From assembly GCF_051020515.1 (NCBI RefSeq), contig NZ_CP194857.1, positions 2,852,001-2,916,000 of the forward strand: DNA of 64,000 nucleotides, in the 5' to 3' direction. Position 1 is the first letter of the stretch; every line of letters starts with the position of its first letter. Source of the stretch: CALKWS01 sp051020515 (GTDB taxonomy: Bacteria; Actinomycetota; Actinomycetes; Actinomycetales; Beutenbergiaceae). Below are positions 17,323 to 27,503 of this stretch, in pieces. The notes beneath the pieces were generated by a model. The model saw nothing but the letters and a program-made list of their open reading frames with translations, was not told the origin of the DNA and ran no database searches. The position numbers and the translations under genes were made by a program.

Positions 17323-20300
17323 TCACTCCTCTTGAGGGCGGAGGTCAGTTCTGAGGTCGGTCCCGCCACTCAGCGCATACCCCGGCGCCAGTTCCACCAT
17401 CTGCTGCATCACCAACTTGATCGCCTCCGGCTGCTGATCCGGCGGATACCGATGAATCGCCAACAGTCTCCTGATGGACGTCCGCATCTTGGCCCGCACA
17501 TCCTCACGCACGGTCCAGTCGGTGCGCACATCCCGTCGCATGATCGCGACCAGTTCCCGGGCGATCTTGGCCAACGTGTCTTGCCCCTGCTCCAGCACCG
17601 CGGACTCATTGGAGGCCACCGCGTCGTAGAACGCCAATTCATCATCGGAGAGCGGCGGGTCGAACTGCTCACCGCGGTGCGGCTCGGCGGACAGTTCCTG
17701 AGCGGTCTCGATCAGCGCAGCGATGACCTCAGCGGACGTGAGGTTCTGGTTGATGTACTTGAGCATCAACTCCTGCAACTGCTGGGAGAACGCCTGCCGG
17801 CGCACCACGTTGTTGCCCAGCAGCGTCCGGCTTTCCTCCAGCAGCATGTTCCGGAGCGACTCGATCGCCAGGTGCTGGTTCGGCGCCTGCTGCATCTGAG
17901 CGATGAACGCCGTGTCCAGGTCACTGAGCGCCGGCTTGTCCATCCCGGCCGCTCCGTAGATGTCGATGACCTCTTCGGACACGATCGAGGAGGCCACCAA
18001 CGAGTTCAGCATCCGCTGGACTTCCTCGGGCACCGGCTCCCCGTTGGCCTGACGGTCCTCAGCGTCGCGTTTTGCCATCCATACGCGCACTTCCTCGAAG
18101 AACCGCGCATCGCCGGCCACTTCCGCCAACTGCTCAGTGTGCCCGGCGATCGCCCACACCCGGCCCAACTGCGCCGACAGCCGCCGGTAGCGAGCCGCCA
18201 GCGACTCCTCGTCAGCACCAACCTGATTCCCCGGCGTCAACGGCGAACGCAGATGGTTCACCGTGGCCTGCACCGCATCCACATAGGCCCGCGGCCCCGG
18301 CTGTGCCAGCCGCCCGCGCCAATCCACGCCCTCCAGCAGCTCCCCGAGCGTCGCCACCAACTCCCGCGCAACCGCCACAGTCTCCGAGATGTCCCGCCCC
18401 TGCGGCTTCCGCTCCCGGTCAGTGTCGGTGTACTCCTCCAGTGCTCGCGCCAGATTGTCGACCACCGGGGCGTAGGCCACCAGCAACCCGTCTTGCTTGC
18501 CCCGGAATGTCCGGTTCACCCGCGCCAGCGTCTGCATCAACAGCGCGCCCTTGAGCGGACGGTCCAGGTACAACGTGTGCAGCGGGGGTGCGTCGAAGCC
18601 GGTGAGCATCATGTCCTTGACGATCACCAGTTCCAACTCATCATCGGCATCCCGCAACCGGTTCTTGATCGCCTTGTTCTGTGAATCGCGGCGCACATGC
18701 AAAGACACCGGCGGCTGATCCGTCGCGCTGCCGGAGTAGACCACCTTGATCCGGCCCTCGTGATCCTCCTCGCTGTGCCACTCCGGCCGCAACTCCACGA
18801 TCGCCGCGTACAGATCCGCGCAGATCTGCCGCGTCGCGCCCACGATCATCGCCTTCCCCGGCGTGCCCGGATTCTCCTCCGTCCCCAGTGCCTCGAACAT
18901 CGCCTCCCGGCGCCGCTCCCAGTGCGCCACCAGATCCGCCGCCAACGTCTGAATCCGCGCCGGCGCCCCATACAGGGCATTGATCACCGCGACGGTCTTC
19001 TCCACCCGGTCCCGCTCGGCGTCATCCAGCCCTTCGGTGAACTCATCGGCGGCGCGATCGATGTCTTCAGCCGAGAGTTCCTCGGCCCGGTCCACCTTGA
19101 TCAGCCGGCTCTCGAAGTGCACCGGCACCGTGGCCCCGTCCTCCACGGCGCGGGTGAGGTCATAGATGTCGATGTAGTCGCCGAACACCTCACGGGTGTT
19201 GCGATCCGCGAAGGACACCGGCGTCCCAGTGAAGGCAATCAACGTGGCCCGCGGCAGGGCGTTCTTCAGGTGCCAGGCGTACCCGTCCAGGTTGTCGTAA
19301 TGGGACCGGTGCGCCTCATCGACGATCACGATGATGTTGCGCCGGTCCGACAGCAACGGATGCACCGCACCGGACTCGCGCTCGGCTTGGTTAAGCCCGA
19401 ACTTCTGCAGCGTGGTGAAGTAGATGCCCCCGGTAATCCGGTCCTGCAGTTCACTGCGCAACTCCTCCCGGCGGCGCACCGCGACCGGCTTCTCCGGCAG
19501 CAGCAACGACCGGTTGAAGGTCTCATACAACTGCCCGTCCAACTCCGTGCGGTCGGTGATGACCACGATGGTCGGGTTGCGCAACTGGGGGATCCGCAGC
19601 ACCTGGTTGGCATACAGTTCCATCTCCATCGACTTGCCCGACCCCTGGGTGTGCCACACCACCCCGGCCTTGCCGTCGGAGGCCACCGCCTGCAGCGTCT
19701 TGGCCACGGCCTTCCCGACGCGAAGAACTGGTGCGGTTTCGCGACCCGCTTGATCAGCCCTTCCTCGGTGCTGTCGAAGGCGACGTAGCGGGTGAGGAAC
19801 TCCAGGAACCGCTCCGGGGGGAACAGCCCATGCAGCACACGGTCCAACCCCGTGGAGGTGTCGTCAGAAGCGGACGACGGCGACGCTGCGGTCAGCGAGT
19901 CACCCTCCTCGGTCACATTCCAGGGGGAGTAGTGGTTCAGCGGGGTGAACGGAGTGCCGTACTGAGCGGTCACTCCATCGGAAATGATCGAGACGACGGC
20001 GAAGCGGAACGCGAGCGGGAACTCCCGCAGGTAGGTCTGCAGTTGGGCGTGAGCAGCGGCTGTATCAGCATGTGCGGCACCTGGACGCTTGAGTTCGACG
20101 ATGCCCACGGGCATGCCGTTGAGGTAGAGCACGACGTCGAACCGGCGGGTCGTCTCGCCGCTGGTAATGGTGACCTGGCGAGCAGCGAGCCAGTCGTTGT
20201 GCGCAGGTTCAGCGCTGACCAGGCGGATGGTGGGGTTCTGCTCCACACCGTCGGAGTCGACGTAGGACATCCCGCGGAACCCGTCGGTGAGCATGGTGTG

Positions 20301-20576
20301 GATGCGCTGGTTCTCGGTGATCGCATCCTGTGACGTGGCCGAGCCTATGACGTCGAGGGCCTGGTCCAGGTAGACGCGCGGGACGTCCGGGTTGAGGCGG
20401 TGCAGCGCAGCGCGCAGCCGGGGACGGATGAGCAGTTCGTCCCAGGTGTGGCGCTCACCCTCTCCGTGCTCGGTGGTAGCGCCGGGGGCGATGGCGGTGC
20501 CAGCGACCGGCTTCCAACCGAGTTCGCCCAGGACGTCGACGGCGAGTTGCTCCAAGTCATCCTCCGAGAACCGCAC
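17323..20576 (-). CDS. hsdR: Type I restriction enzyme, R (HsdR) subunit (frameshifted)
   Basis: The motor and nuclease subunit of a type I restriction system. The N-terminal nuclease domain shows RFDVVLYLNGMPVGIVELKRP (the D...ExK core). The SF2 translocase has Walker A HTQGSGKSMEM and Walker B VDEAHRSHYD, then the helicase half with DMMLTGFDAP and LARVNRTF. About 1085 aa in all. The first ~290 residues are in another frame; the frames join at 19714-19722, where one added base gives KPHQFFAVGKAVAKTLQA. GTG at 20576, two bases after the hsdS stop. It needs HsdM and HsdS to cut unmodified DNA at a distance from the recognition site. Confidence 0.88.
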
Positions 20577-20578
20577 GT

Positions 20579-21747
20579 TTACACCACCGCCTCGACCTGA
20601 CGCTCGGCATCCTTCACGCGCAACTTGCCCGACATGAGTGCGGGAAGAAGTGCGTCGCGAGTGGCCGCGAGTGCACGATTCTCGATGTGACGGCTCACGA
20701 TAAGTTCGAGTAGCGGTGAGCACTTCTGATCGAACTCGTGCGCAGCGTCCTTGCCCGGAAGAGTTGCAGCCGTGGATTGTAGGTCGCGTTTATTCATGTG
20801 GATAACCGTCGTGCCTGTCTTGTGGCTCTCAATATAACTCAAGGGTTCGCGAGCTGCTTCAAGTGTAAGTGCGTTTGAATGATCAGTTCGGAGTCGGCAC
20901 ATACGTTGATTGAGGATGGCATTCTCGCCGAGCCATATTGTCGGCGTGAACTCAGCGTCCATGCCAGCCACGATCTCGCCGGGCGTGATGAATGTTTCAT
21001 CGCTCCGAGTTTCTGTCGTCCATGTCTGGGGAGTGTGGGTGCGAAGGTCCCGGATTCTCATGAGTGGTCGACCAATGCCTATATCGCTAAAGTTCTCGCC
21101 TTTAAACGCTGAACCATAAGTAACCTGGAAGTATTCTAAGAAGCGTCCGTGTCGGATGGGCGCCTGAGCAAGCGCACTCCGATACAGGGCCGAAATCAGG
21201 CTGCGTGATCGCGCAGTCACTGGTGGTTGGCGGCGATCTTGTCGTCGAGGGCGCCCAGCACCTCCGCGATCGCCCGTTGCACGGCTAACGGTGGTAGCGC
21301 GATATTCAGTGATTCTAGAGTCGCTTTGGTTAGTGCTTTCCGAGTTCCTCCGGAACTAATCGCAATAAGGTGATCCTTGAAGGAGGGGTTTGTCAGGAAC
21401 TTCTGCAGGTACCGGCTATCAAGTTCATCTGTGGGCCTGAGGATGGCCACGTGTTGACTCACCCGAGCGGGTAGGGCCTTTAGATCGACTAATGAAGTCC
21501 TAGCAATTGAGTCGCCCGTAATGTTTATAAGGACGTCCCCTGGACTCACTGCTACGGATGATAGGGCCGCCGCTGAGTCATCATCGATGTAGGCCACGTC
21601 CTCAAGGCGCATTTTGTGGTCGTGTACGTTCTGCGAACGGATGAATGTAGTGCCGGATGGACGGTACACCGTACTGCCGCCACGGGGCGTGGCTCCAGAG
21701 CCGATCTTTGAGGTGAGTTCTCCGAGTTTGCGTGTCGCCCAGGCCAT
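20579..21747 (-). CDS. hsdS: Type I restriction enzyme, specificity (HsdS) subunit (frameshifted in the middle)
   Basis: Two half-sites typical of HsdS, each a target-recognition domain followed by a conserved helix. The first half (21747-21217) starts ATRKLGELTSKIGSGATPRG and ends LPPLAVQRAIAEVLGALDDKIAANHQ then stop. The second half (21220-20579) starts at ARSRSLISALYRSALAQAPI and ends RDALLPALMSGKLRVKDAE. One added G at about 21217-21223 fuses them without loss. Two separate half-subunits are possible, but a single-base deletion is simpler given the many others here. Its ATG overlaps the hsdM stop (TAATG). The recognition sequence cannot be predicted by eye. Confidence 0.82.
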
Positions 21748-23387
21748 TATCTGACCCTGCCCAACTGCTCGCGTACGACCTGTTCCAACCGCGACGACTC
21801 TTCGAACTGCTCGAGCAACTCCGTCGTCAGACGATCGATCTTCTCCTCCAGCGGCTCGCCGTCGTCCTCCACCTCAGGGACGCCGACGTACCGGCCCGGG
21901 GTGAGTGTGTAGTCCGCTTCCTTGATCTCGCCCAAGGTGGCCGAGTAAGCAAAGCCCGGCACGTCCTCATAGGTGAGGCCCGCCGTCGTCGCTGATTCGG
22001 TGCCCCGCCAGGCGTGGAAGGTGTCGGCGATCTGGGCGATGTCTTCCTGGCGCAGTTCGCGTTCGGCGCGGTCGATCATGTGGCCCAAGTTCCGGGCGTC
22101 GATGAACAGCACCTCGCCGGTCCGGTCGGTTGCACCACCAGGGCCGGCGGTCTTGTCTCTAGCGAAGAACCACAGGCAGACCGGGATGCCGGTGGAGCGG
22201 AACAACTGGGTCGGCAGCGCGACCATGCAGGAGACCAGGTCCGCCTCGACGATCTGGGCGCGGATCTTGCCCTCCCCGCCGGAGTTCGAGGACATCGACC
22301 CGTTGGCCATCACCACACCCGCAGACCCGCGGGGGCTGAGTTTGGACAGGATGTGCTGGATCCAGCCGTAGTTGGCGTTGTTGGCCGGTGGCACGCCGTA
22401 GACCCAGCGGGAGTCCTCCTCCGAACGGGCCCAGTCCTTGATGTTGAACGGGGGATTGGCCAGCACGTAGTCCATCTCGATGTCCGGGTGCTGGTCGCGG
22501 GCGAAGGTGTCCCCCCACTTGGGACCGAGGTTGGCGTTGAGGCCGTGGATAGCGAGGTTCATCTTCGCCATGCGCCAGGTGCGGTCATTCAACTCCTGGC
22601 CGTAGACGGAGATCGCGGTGCGGTCGGTGTCGTGGCGCTGCAGGAACTTCTCGGTCTGCACGAACATGCCGCCCGATCCGCAGCACGGGTCATAAACCCG
22701 ACCGGAGTAGGGCTCGAGTACCTCCACCAGCACGCGCACCACATCCGGGGGCGTGTAGAACTCCCCGCCACGCTTGCCCTCGGCGGCCGCGAACTTGCCG
22801 AGGAAGTACTCATACACCTCGCCCAGAATGTCCCGGGCCTTGGTGGCCCCGTGGCCGGTGAACCGGGCGGTGTTGAACAGGTCGATCAACTCACCCAGTC
22901 GGCGCTGGTCGACGTTGTCGCGGTTATAGATCCGGGGCAGGGTGCCGCGCAGGCTGGGGTTGGCGCCCATGATGAGTTCCATGGCGTCATCGACCAGTTC
23001 GCCGATAGAACGTGCCGGTTCGGCGCCGGAGGCGGGTAGGCCCTTGGCGTTGGTGGCCAGGTAGTCCCAGCGTGCCGTGGCCGGGATCCAGAACACTCCG
23101 TGGCCGGTGTATTCATCGATGTCATCAGTGAAGGAGTCGATCTGGTCCTCACCGATGCCCTGTTCGGTCAGTTCGGCGCTGATCTGCTCACGACGTTCGG
23201 TAAAGGCATCCGAGACATACTTGAGGAACACCAGCCCCAGCACCACGTCCTTGTACTGCGAGGCATCCATGGAGGAGCGGAGTTTGTCCGCGGCCTTCCA
23301 CAGGGTGTCCTTGAGTTCCTTCATCGAACTCGGTCCCTTGACCGAATTGGCTGCCGAGGGTTCGGCGGCCTTGCGCTTGGGTGGCAC
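21747..23387 (-). CDS. hsdM: Type I restriction-modification, methyltransferase (HsdM) subunit
   Basis: 546 aa, intact. The N-terminal HsdM helical domain begins at LKDTLWKAADKLRSSMDASQ and contains KDVVLGLVFLKYVSDAF. The N6-adenine methylase domain has motif I DPCCGSGGMF, the catalytic NPPF motif (LANPPFNIKDW) and EFYTPPDVVRVLVE. A C-terminal coiled helix (EEKIDRLTTELLEQFEESSR) should contact HsdS. GTG start at 23387, three bases after the upstream gene, confirmed by VPPKRKAAEPS running straight into the domain. It modifies adenine in the HsdS target. Confidence 0.95.
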   Translation of the reverse strand: MPPKRKAAEPSAANSVKGPSSMKELKDTLWKAADKLRSSMDASQYKDVVLGLVFLKYVSDAFTERREQISAELTEQGIGEDQIDSFTDDIDEYTGHGVFWIPATARWDYLATNAKGLPASGAEPARSIGELVDDAMELIMGANPSLRGTLPRIYNRDNVDQRRLGELIDLFNTARFTGHGATKARDILGEVYEYFLGKFAAAEGKRGGEFYTPPDVVRVLVEVLEPYSGRVYDPCCGSGGMFVQTEKFLQRHDTDRTAISVYGQELNDRTWRMAKMNLAIHGLNANLGPKWGDTFARDQHPDIEMDYVLANPPFNIKDWARSEEDSRWVYGVPPANNANYGWIQHILSKLSPRGSAGVVMANGSMSSNSGGEGKIRAQIVEADLVSCMVALPTQLFRSTGIPVCLWFFARDKTAGPGGATDRTGEVLFIDARNLGHMIDRAERELRQEDIAQIADTFHAWRGTESATTAGLTYEDVPGFAYSATLGEIKEADYTLTPGRYVGVPEVEDDGEPLEEKIDRLTTELLEQFEESSRLEQVVREQLGRVR

Positions 23388-23390
23388 GTC

Positions 23391-25451
23391 CTAGTGTCCT
23401 TCCGGTGGGGCTGTCGTGGGGGTGTCGAACTGCAGAACCCGGGCGGCGATGCCGTCGAGCAAGTCGTCCCGGAGTTCCTTCAGTGCGGCAATGCGGGCAT
23501 GAGCGTGTCTGTGTGCATTGTCCACTGCGGCCATCGCCTCGCGCAGCGCCTTGCGTTGGGATTCCGGAACCGGGCGCAGTGTCACTGACCGCCAAGCCCG
23601 ACCGCCGGTGGCTCCGTGACGGTTGAGCGCGCGGGCGAGTAGGTGTGGGTCGAGTGTTTCTGTTGGCCGCAGGATGCGCGCGGGGTAGGTGACGAGGGCG
23701 CTGCCCTCATGGTCGACGGCGGCGGCACGGAGCCCGCCGGTGGTGGTGAGGATGACGTCACCAGGTTCGCTCAAGTGCGCGGCGGGGTAGTCCTCGGCCA
23801 GGGTGAGCAGGTCGATGTGAACCTGAGCAGGGGCCAGGCTGCCGTCCATTATCTGGTCCGCGCCCAGCACGGGGACACCGGCTTCGTCGGTGGGTTCGCC
23901 GCTGAGGCGGTGGCCGGGGATCAGTTCCAGATCACCTCGGTCCAGCCAGTGCTCGATGGTCTCGTGCGTACTGGGCCGCCGCGTGGTCGGCGCGCTTGCG
24001 TGAAAGACGCGAACAGCGGGCGCGAGCGGCTGGGCTGGTTCGCTATCGAGGCGCTCGGCCAGGGTCATCAGGCGCGCCGCGGTGTGGGAGCCGGATGTCG
24101 CCGGCCGTGGGGGAGCGGTGGTGGGGCCGGGGATCAGTGGGCCGTGGGCTGCGATGACGGAGCGTGCCGCGACCCGGCGGGAGTAGTGGAACGCGTGGGA
24201 ACGTACGGTCTGCTCATCGCCCATCGCAGCCAGCCAGCGTGTCGTTGACGACGTCAATGCACAACGCTGGGGTGAGGCCGCGGTCGGTAAGGTCGCAGAC
24301 GGTGGTCCAGCGCCGCTCGGCGGGCACGCCGGGGTGCGTGGCCCCCAGTACCCACACCGCCATGGCTCGGTTGTGGCGCCGCGGCACGCTACCGGCGGGC
24401 AACCGGATGATGGAGCGAACCCGGTCCAGCCGGAGCAGATGCGCGCGCAGGTTGTCCGCCTCCCGGTCGGCCAGTTCGTCAATCAGTACCTGGGCCGGGC
24501 CGACGATCACGGCACGCTGACCGGCGTGCATTTCCAAGGCGATGTCATCGATCTGTCGCAACAGGTGCAGCGCGGAGCCTCGCGGGTCGTCCTCGTGATC
24601 GACCTGGGTCAGCACCACGGCGGACGGTGCCGCGCCGAGTTCTCCGGACAGTCGCCGTCGTCCCCACCCGCCCGACAGCAATCGCCGGAGGGTGTTCCGT
24701 CCGACGGCGGTGGTCACCTCGGGAGTGTGTGCGACCGCTGGGATGTGCTCAGGCAGGCGCTCGCGGACCGCCGCCAACAGGTCACCCGCCTGCGGGAACG
24801 GATCGGCGAAGTGCATCTCGCCGTCGTCTCCCTCATGCAGCGCAATTGCCAGATCGGCCAGCAACCTCAGTGCCGGACGGGAGAGCACGTCCGGGAGGTT
24901 CGGTGCGCGCCGTCGTGCTTCCTGCAGCGACTGCTCCAGAGCGTTGGCCGCCGAGTAGGACGCATCGGCAACCTGCTCGGCGTGGGAGACCAGTTCGGGG
25001 TTCTGGTGGGCGGCCTCGACTTCGCGGTAACAGAACTCGTCATGGGGATCGACGTCGTCGGCGAGGTCGAGGAGTTCCGCGGGGACGGTCTCGGTCAGGG
25101 AGGCGCCGGTGAGCGTGGTCAGGGTGAGGAGGGCGGCGACCGCCGCGTCGAAGTCGGCGCTCAGGTGCGCGGGGCCCGGACGGACGTGGGCGGCGAGGTC
25201 CTCCTGGGCACTGGCGTTGTTGCCAGGCCGGTACGGGTGAGCCATGCGGCGATCTCCGTAGCGTCGAACTGCAGTTCCGGGTGGCCGGGGTTGACCGGCG
25301 CGGGGAACGGGTCCGGGCCTTGGGCCTTGCGCCGCCGCCAGATCGTCACCACCGGCCGGCGGACCTTGGCCAGCCGAGCGATGCCGGACATCGACAACAG
25401 AGCAGCCGGTGGCTGAGGCTCCTCCGCGCCTGGTGCGGGGCTGGGTGCCAT
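23391..25451 (-). CDS. HTH - degenerate N6-methylase - HsdS-like protein, first gene of the restriction operon (two frameshifts)
   Basis: About 680 aa after joining three frames (changes near 25222-25227 and 24226-24240). The N-terminus is a helix-turn-helix (MSGIARLAKVRRPVVTIWRR) followed by FDATEIAAWL, the start seen in actinobacterial N-6 DNA methylases. The middle keeps the methylase outline (LRLLADLAIALHEG, DRVRSIIRLPAGSVPRRHNR then AMAVWVLG). However, ADPFPQAGDLL stands where DPxCGSGxLL should be, and QVDHEDDP stands where NPPY/F should be. The C-terminal part (LTTTGGLRAAAVDHEG, RPTETLDPHLLARALNRHG, then an HsdS-type helix) resembles half an HsdS. Probably a non-catalytic regulator or extra specificity unit. 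ATG at 25451 after AGGAG. Confidence 0.6.
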
Positions 25452-25521
25452 GGCGGTCTCCTGTCGGTCGATGGGCGATGACTTCATCGTAGCGATGGAT
25501 GCAGACACCGGGCGCTATCCA

Positions 25522-25543
25522 GGCGATAAGGGGGCTTATCGCC
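25522..25543. promoter_or_regulatory. Inverted repeat between the restriction operon and the DUF3892 gene
   Basis: GGCGATAAG-GGGG-CTTATCGCC: a perfect 9-bp stem with a 4-base loop in the divergent promoter region, 71 bases upstream of the restriction-operon ATG (25451). It could be an operator for the HTH protein of that operon, or a transcript hairpin. Confidence 0.45.
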
Positions 25544-25632
25544 ATGGTGTTGGAAATGCGAGTGAACGTCGCTCTACGTTCCTGGAGACCAGCGGAGGGC
25601 AGATCAGTTCTCCCGTTAACAGGAGGTTCTCG

Positions 25633-25914
25633 ATGATGTATATCCGTAAGGTTCGCCTGGAAGATCCGGGCACCCTTAACCGTCACATCACCGCGGTGCA
25701 GTTCTCGTTCGCCACCACCGGCACTTTGCGCACCGCGACCCTGGCGGAAACCGTCGCCGGGATCTTGGCCGGCCAGCAGTACCGCAGCCACAACGACGCA
25801 ACGGGTGCGCAGGCGCCGGTGGTCGTGGCTACCTCGGTGAACGGGCTGCGCTACATCACCACCGTTGCCGACGGGCGGGAGTCCAACAACCTGCTCGAAC
25901 TTCCCCGGTTCTGA
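25633..25914 (+). CDS. DUF3892-domain protein
   Basis: 93 aa. The pattern NRHITAVQFSF ... TLAETVAGILAGQQYRSHND ... VVVATSVNGLRYITTVADG then NNLLELPRF is the DUF3892 fold, a small protein of unknown role, often coded near mobile or defence genes and thought to bind a ligand or nucleic acid (not shown). A strong AGGAGG precedes ATGATG at 25633. The next gene starts five bases after its stop, so the three genes 25633-27150 are probably one operon. Confidence 0.75.
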   Translation: MMYIRKVRLEDPGTLNRHITAVQFSFATTGTLRTATLAETVAGILAGQQYRSHNDATGAQAPVVVATSVNGLRYITTVADGRESNNLLELPRF

Positions 25915-25919
25915 TCGCG

Positions 25920-26402
25920 ATGGATACCGAATCGCGGCGAGAAGGGCCCGCTGCTGGGCAGGGCTACTCGGTTGAGGCGATTCTGGCTGCCGAGCAGGAA
26001 AGGGGAAAGCGCCGTCGGTGGCGTTTGATCGGTCTGCTCGGAATCGCGGTGGTGGTACTCGTCTTGGCGGGTACCGCCTACTGGCAGAGCCGGCCCCCGG
26101 CGCCTACTGCGCTGGAAGCCGCCTACGAGCGCTGTGGGTTTGAAGAAGACCTCGGCGCGCAACTGGCCGATGAGGGCCGCACCCTGCTCCTGCAGACCGC
26201 CGGGGAGGAGAACCCCCTCGGCATGGATTACCTCGAAGTGCTGTGTGCCTTCATTGCCCTGGACGTGCCGACCCGCGTTACCACCCAGATCGCCGCAACG
26301 CGGGCTCTTGACGGACGCGTGAGTGACTCCTGGGACGTCTACACCGCCACCTGGACCTATCACCCGAACTCGGGTCTGAACCTGATGATCACGATCGATT
26401 GA
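25920..26402 (+). CDS. Single-pass membrane protein, unknown
   Basis: 160 aa. A charged cytoplasmic start (AAEQERGKRRRWR) leads into one membrane helix, LIGLLGIAVVVLVLAGTAYW (about 37-56), then an outside domain of ~100 residues with two Cys (YERCGFEED, LCAFIALDVP) that could form a disulphide. The end (VYTATWTYHPNSGLNLMITID) looks like a beta-rich edge. I know no family. It lies five bases after the DUF3892 gene and 13 before the next membrane protein. Confidence 0.65.
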   Translation: MDTESRREGPAAGQGYSVEAILAAEQERGKRRRWRLIGLLGIAVVVLVLAGTAYWQSRPPAPTALEAAYERCGFEEDLGAQLADEGRTLLLQTAGEENPLGMDYLEVLCAFIALDVPTRVTTQIAATRALDGRVSDSWDVYTATWTYHPNSGLNLMITID

Positions 26403-26415
26403 AAGGACAAGGACG

Positions 26416-27150
26416 ATGACGAATGACCCTTACCAGGATTACTCCTACTCCCCGGACCCACAGTTCGATGAGAGTCCGACTGCTGATGGCGCCTCGGGGG
26501 TAGGGACCGATGCTCCAGCGCCGCCTCGCAAGGGACGCTTGCGCCGCTGGCTGACACCCGTGATCGTGGGTGTGCTTGCGTTCACTATCGGCGTTGCTGC
26601 GGGCGCCGGAGGGGACACAGAGGAGATCACGCCGACGGGGGATCTCGATGCCGAGATCGAGGCCGCAGTGGCAGATGTCGAGGCCGAGCGGGACGCGCTT
26701 GTCACGGAACTGGAGGAGACGGAGGCCGATCGTGACAGTGTGGCCGCCGACCTCGAGTCCGTAGCCGCGGAGCGGGACGAAATCGCGGGCGAGATCACCG
26801 CTGCCAGGACCGAGCGTGACGAGGCGCTGGAGCGCGTGGAAGCCATGGAGGCGGAGAGCCAAGAAGCGCAGGCTGCCGCGGAGGCCGAGGCTGAGGCCGC
26901 CGCCGGAGCGGCGGAGCCGAGCGACTCATTCGGGAACGGCACCTGGCGGGTCGGCGAGGACATTGAGCCGGGCACCTACCGCACCGACGGCGGTAGCGGA
27001 TGCTATTGGGAGCGGCTCTCCGGATTCTCCGGTGAGTTCAGCGACATCATCTCCAACGACTTCACGTCGGGCCCTTCGACGGTCACGATCCAGGGGAGTG
27101 ATGCTGGATTCAGCAGCCAGGGGTGTGGGACGTGGGAGTTCATGGGGTGA
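26416..27150 (+). CDS. Membrane-anchored coiled-coil protein with C-terminal beta domain
   Basis: 244 aa. An acidic/proline N-terminus and basic RKGRLRRW are followed by one membrane helix (LTPVIVGVLAFTIGVAAGAG, about 46-65). About 85 residues of coiled coil follow (ERDALVTELEETEADRDSVA...), then an external domain, FGNGTWRVGEDIEPGTYRTD ... CYWERLSGFSGEF ... VTIQGSDAGFSSQGCGTWEF. The 'GTYRVGxDIxPGTYR' domain is common in actinobacterial secreted proteins and is of unknown function; its two Cys may pair. The 33409-34065 gene has the same overall plan. Confidence 0.75.
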   Translation: MTNDPYQDYSYSPDPQFDESPTADGASGVGTDAPAPPRKGRLRRWLTPVIVGVLAFTIGVAAGAGGDTEEITPTGDLDAEIEAAVADVEAERDALVTELEETEADRDSVAADLESVAAERDEIAGEITAARTERDEALERVEAMEAESQEAQAAAEAEAEAAAGAAEPSDSFGNGTWRVGEDIEPGTYRTDGGSGCYWERLSGFSGEFSDIISNDFTSGPSTVTIQGSDAGFSSQGCGTWEFMG

Positions 27151-27180
27151 TGACTCCGATTGGTGACCGATAACGGTGGG

Positions 27181-27213
27181 AGGCCCGTTTGCGGCGATCA
27201 GGCGGGCGGGCCT
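27181..27213. terminator. Possible hairpin terminator between convergent genes
   Basis: AGGCCCG (27181-27187) pairs with CGGGCCT (27207-27213) across a 19-base loop, shortly after the stop at 27150 and overlapping the end of the convergent ParE gene. No T-run. Weak. Confidence 0.3.
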
Positions 27214-27503
27214 TCAAGGGCGGCGGGTTGATCGCGTCTGGTGTGCAGCACACGCACGACGATCAGTTCCGCTTCTCCAGCACGGGTGTAGAAGACGCCG
27301 TACGGGAACCGGCGCATCCGAGTTCGCCGCAGCGCGGTGAAACCCTCAACCGGAGGTGCGCCGTCGGGAAACACGGCGAGACGGTCGATCACAGCGTCGA
27401 AATCGTCCAAGAAGCGCTCGCCCAGCGCCGAGTCGATCGCCGCGTAGTAGCGACGGGCCGTTACGAGGTCGCTCTCAGCGTCCCTAGTGATGTGAACCTT
27501 CAC
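27198..27503 (-). CDS. ParE/RelE-family toxin
   Basis: 101 aa. VKVHITRDAESDLVTARRYY ... LGERFLDDFDAVIDRLAVFP ... RRTRMRRFPYGVFYTRAGEA ... IVVRVLHTRRDQ is the ParE pattern (N-terminal helices, then a beta sheet ending in V-L-H-x-R-R). ParE members poison DNA gyrase; RelE relatives cut mRNA. The GTG at 27503 overlaps the antitoxin stop (GTGA), which fixes the start. Complete. Confidence 0.85.
   Translation of the reverse strand: MKVHITRDAESDLVTARRYYAAIDSALGERFLDDFDAVIDRLAVFPDGAPPVEGFTALRRTRMRRFPYGVFYTRAGEAELIVVRVLHTRRDQPAALEGPPA

Noticed and set aside
17305..18684. 459-codon plus-strand frame opposite hsdR
   Set aside because: Shadow of hsdR. It is full of H, R, Q and P, has no ribosome site, and the opposite frame has helicase motifs.
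20579..21747. Two natural half-HsdS genes
   Set aside because: Possible in principle, but one added base fuses the halves perfectly and many similar indels occur in this window.
23391..24240. Separate hsdS-like gene starting at the ATG near 24225
   Set aside because: The preceding frame runs straight into it with matching pattern, and the 4-base repeat at the join explains the shift; one gene is simpler.
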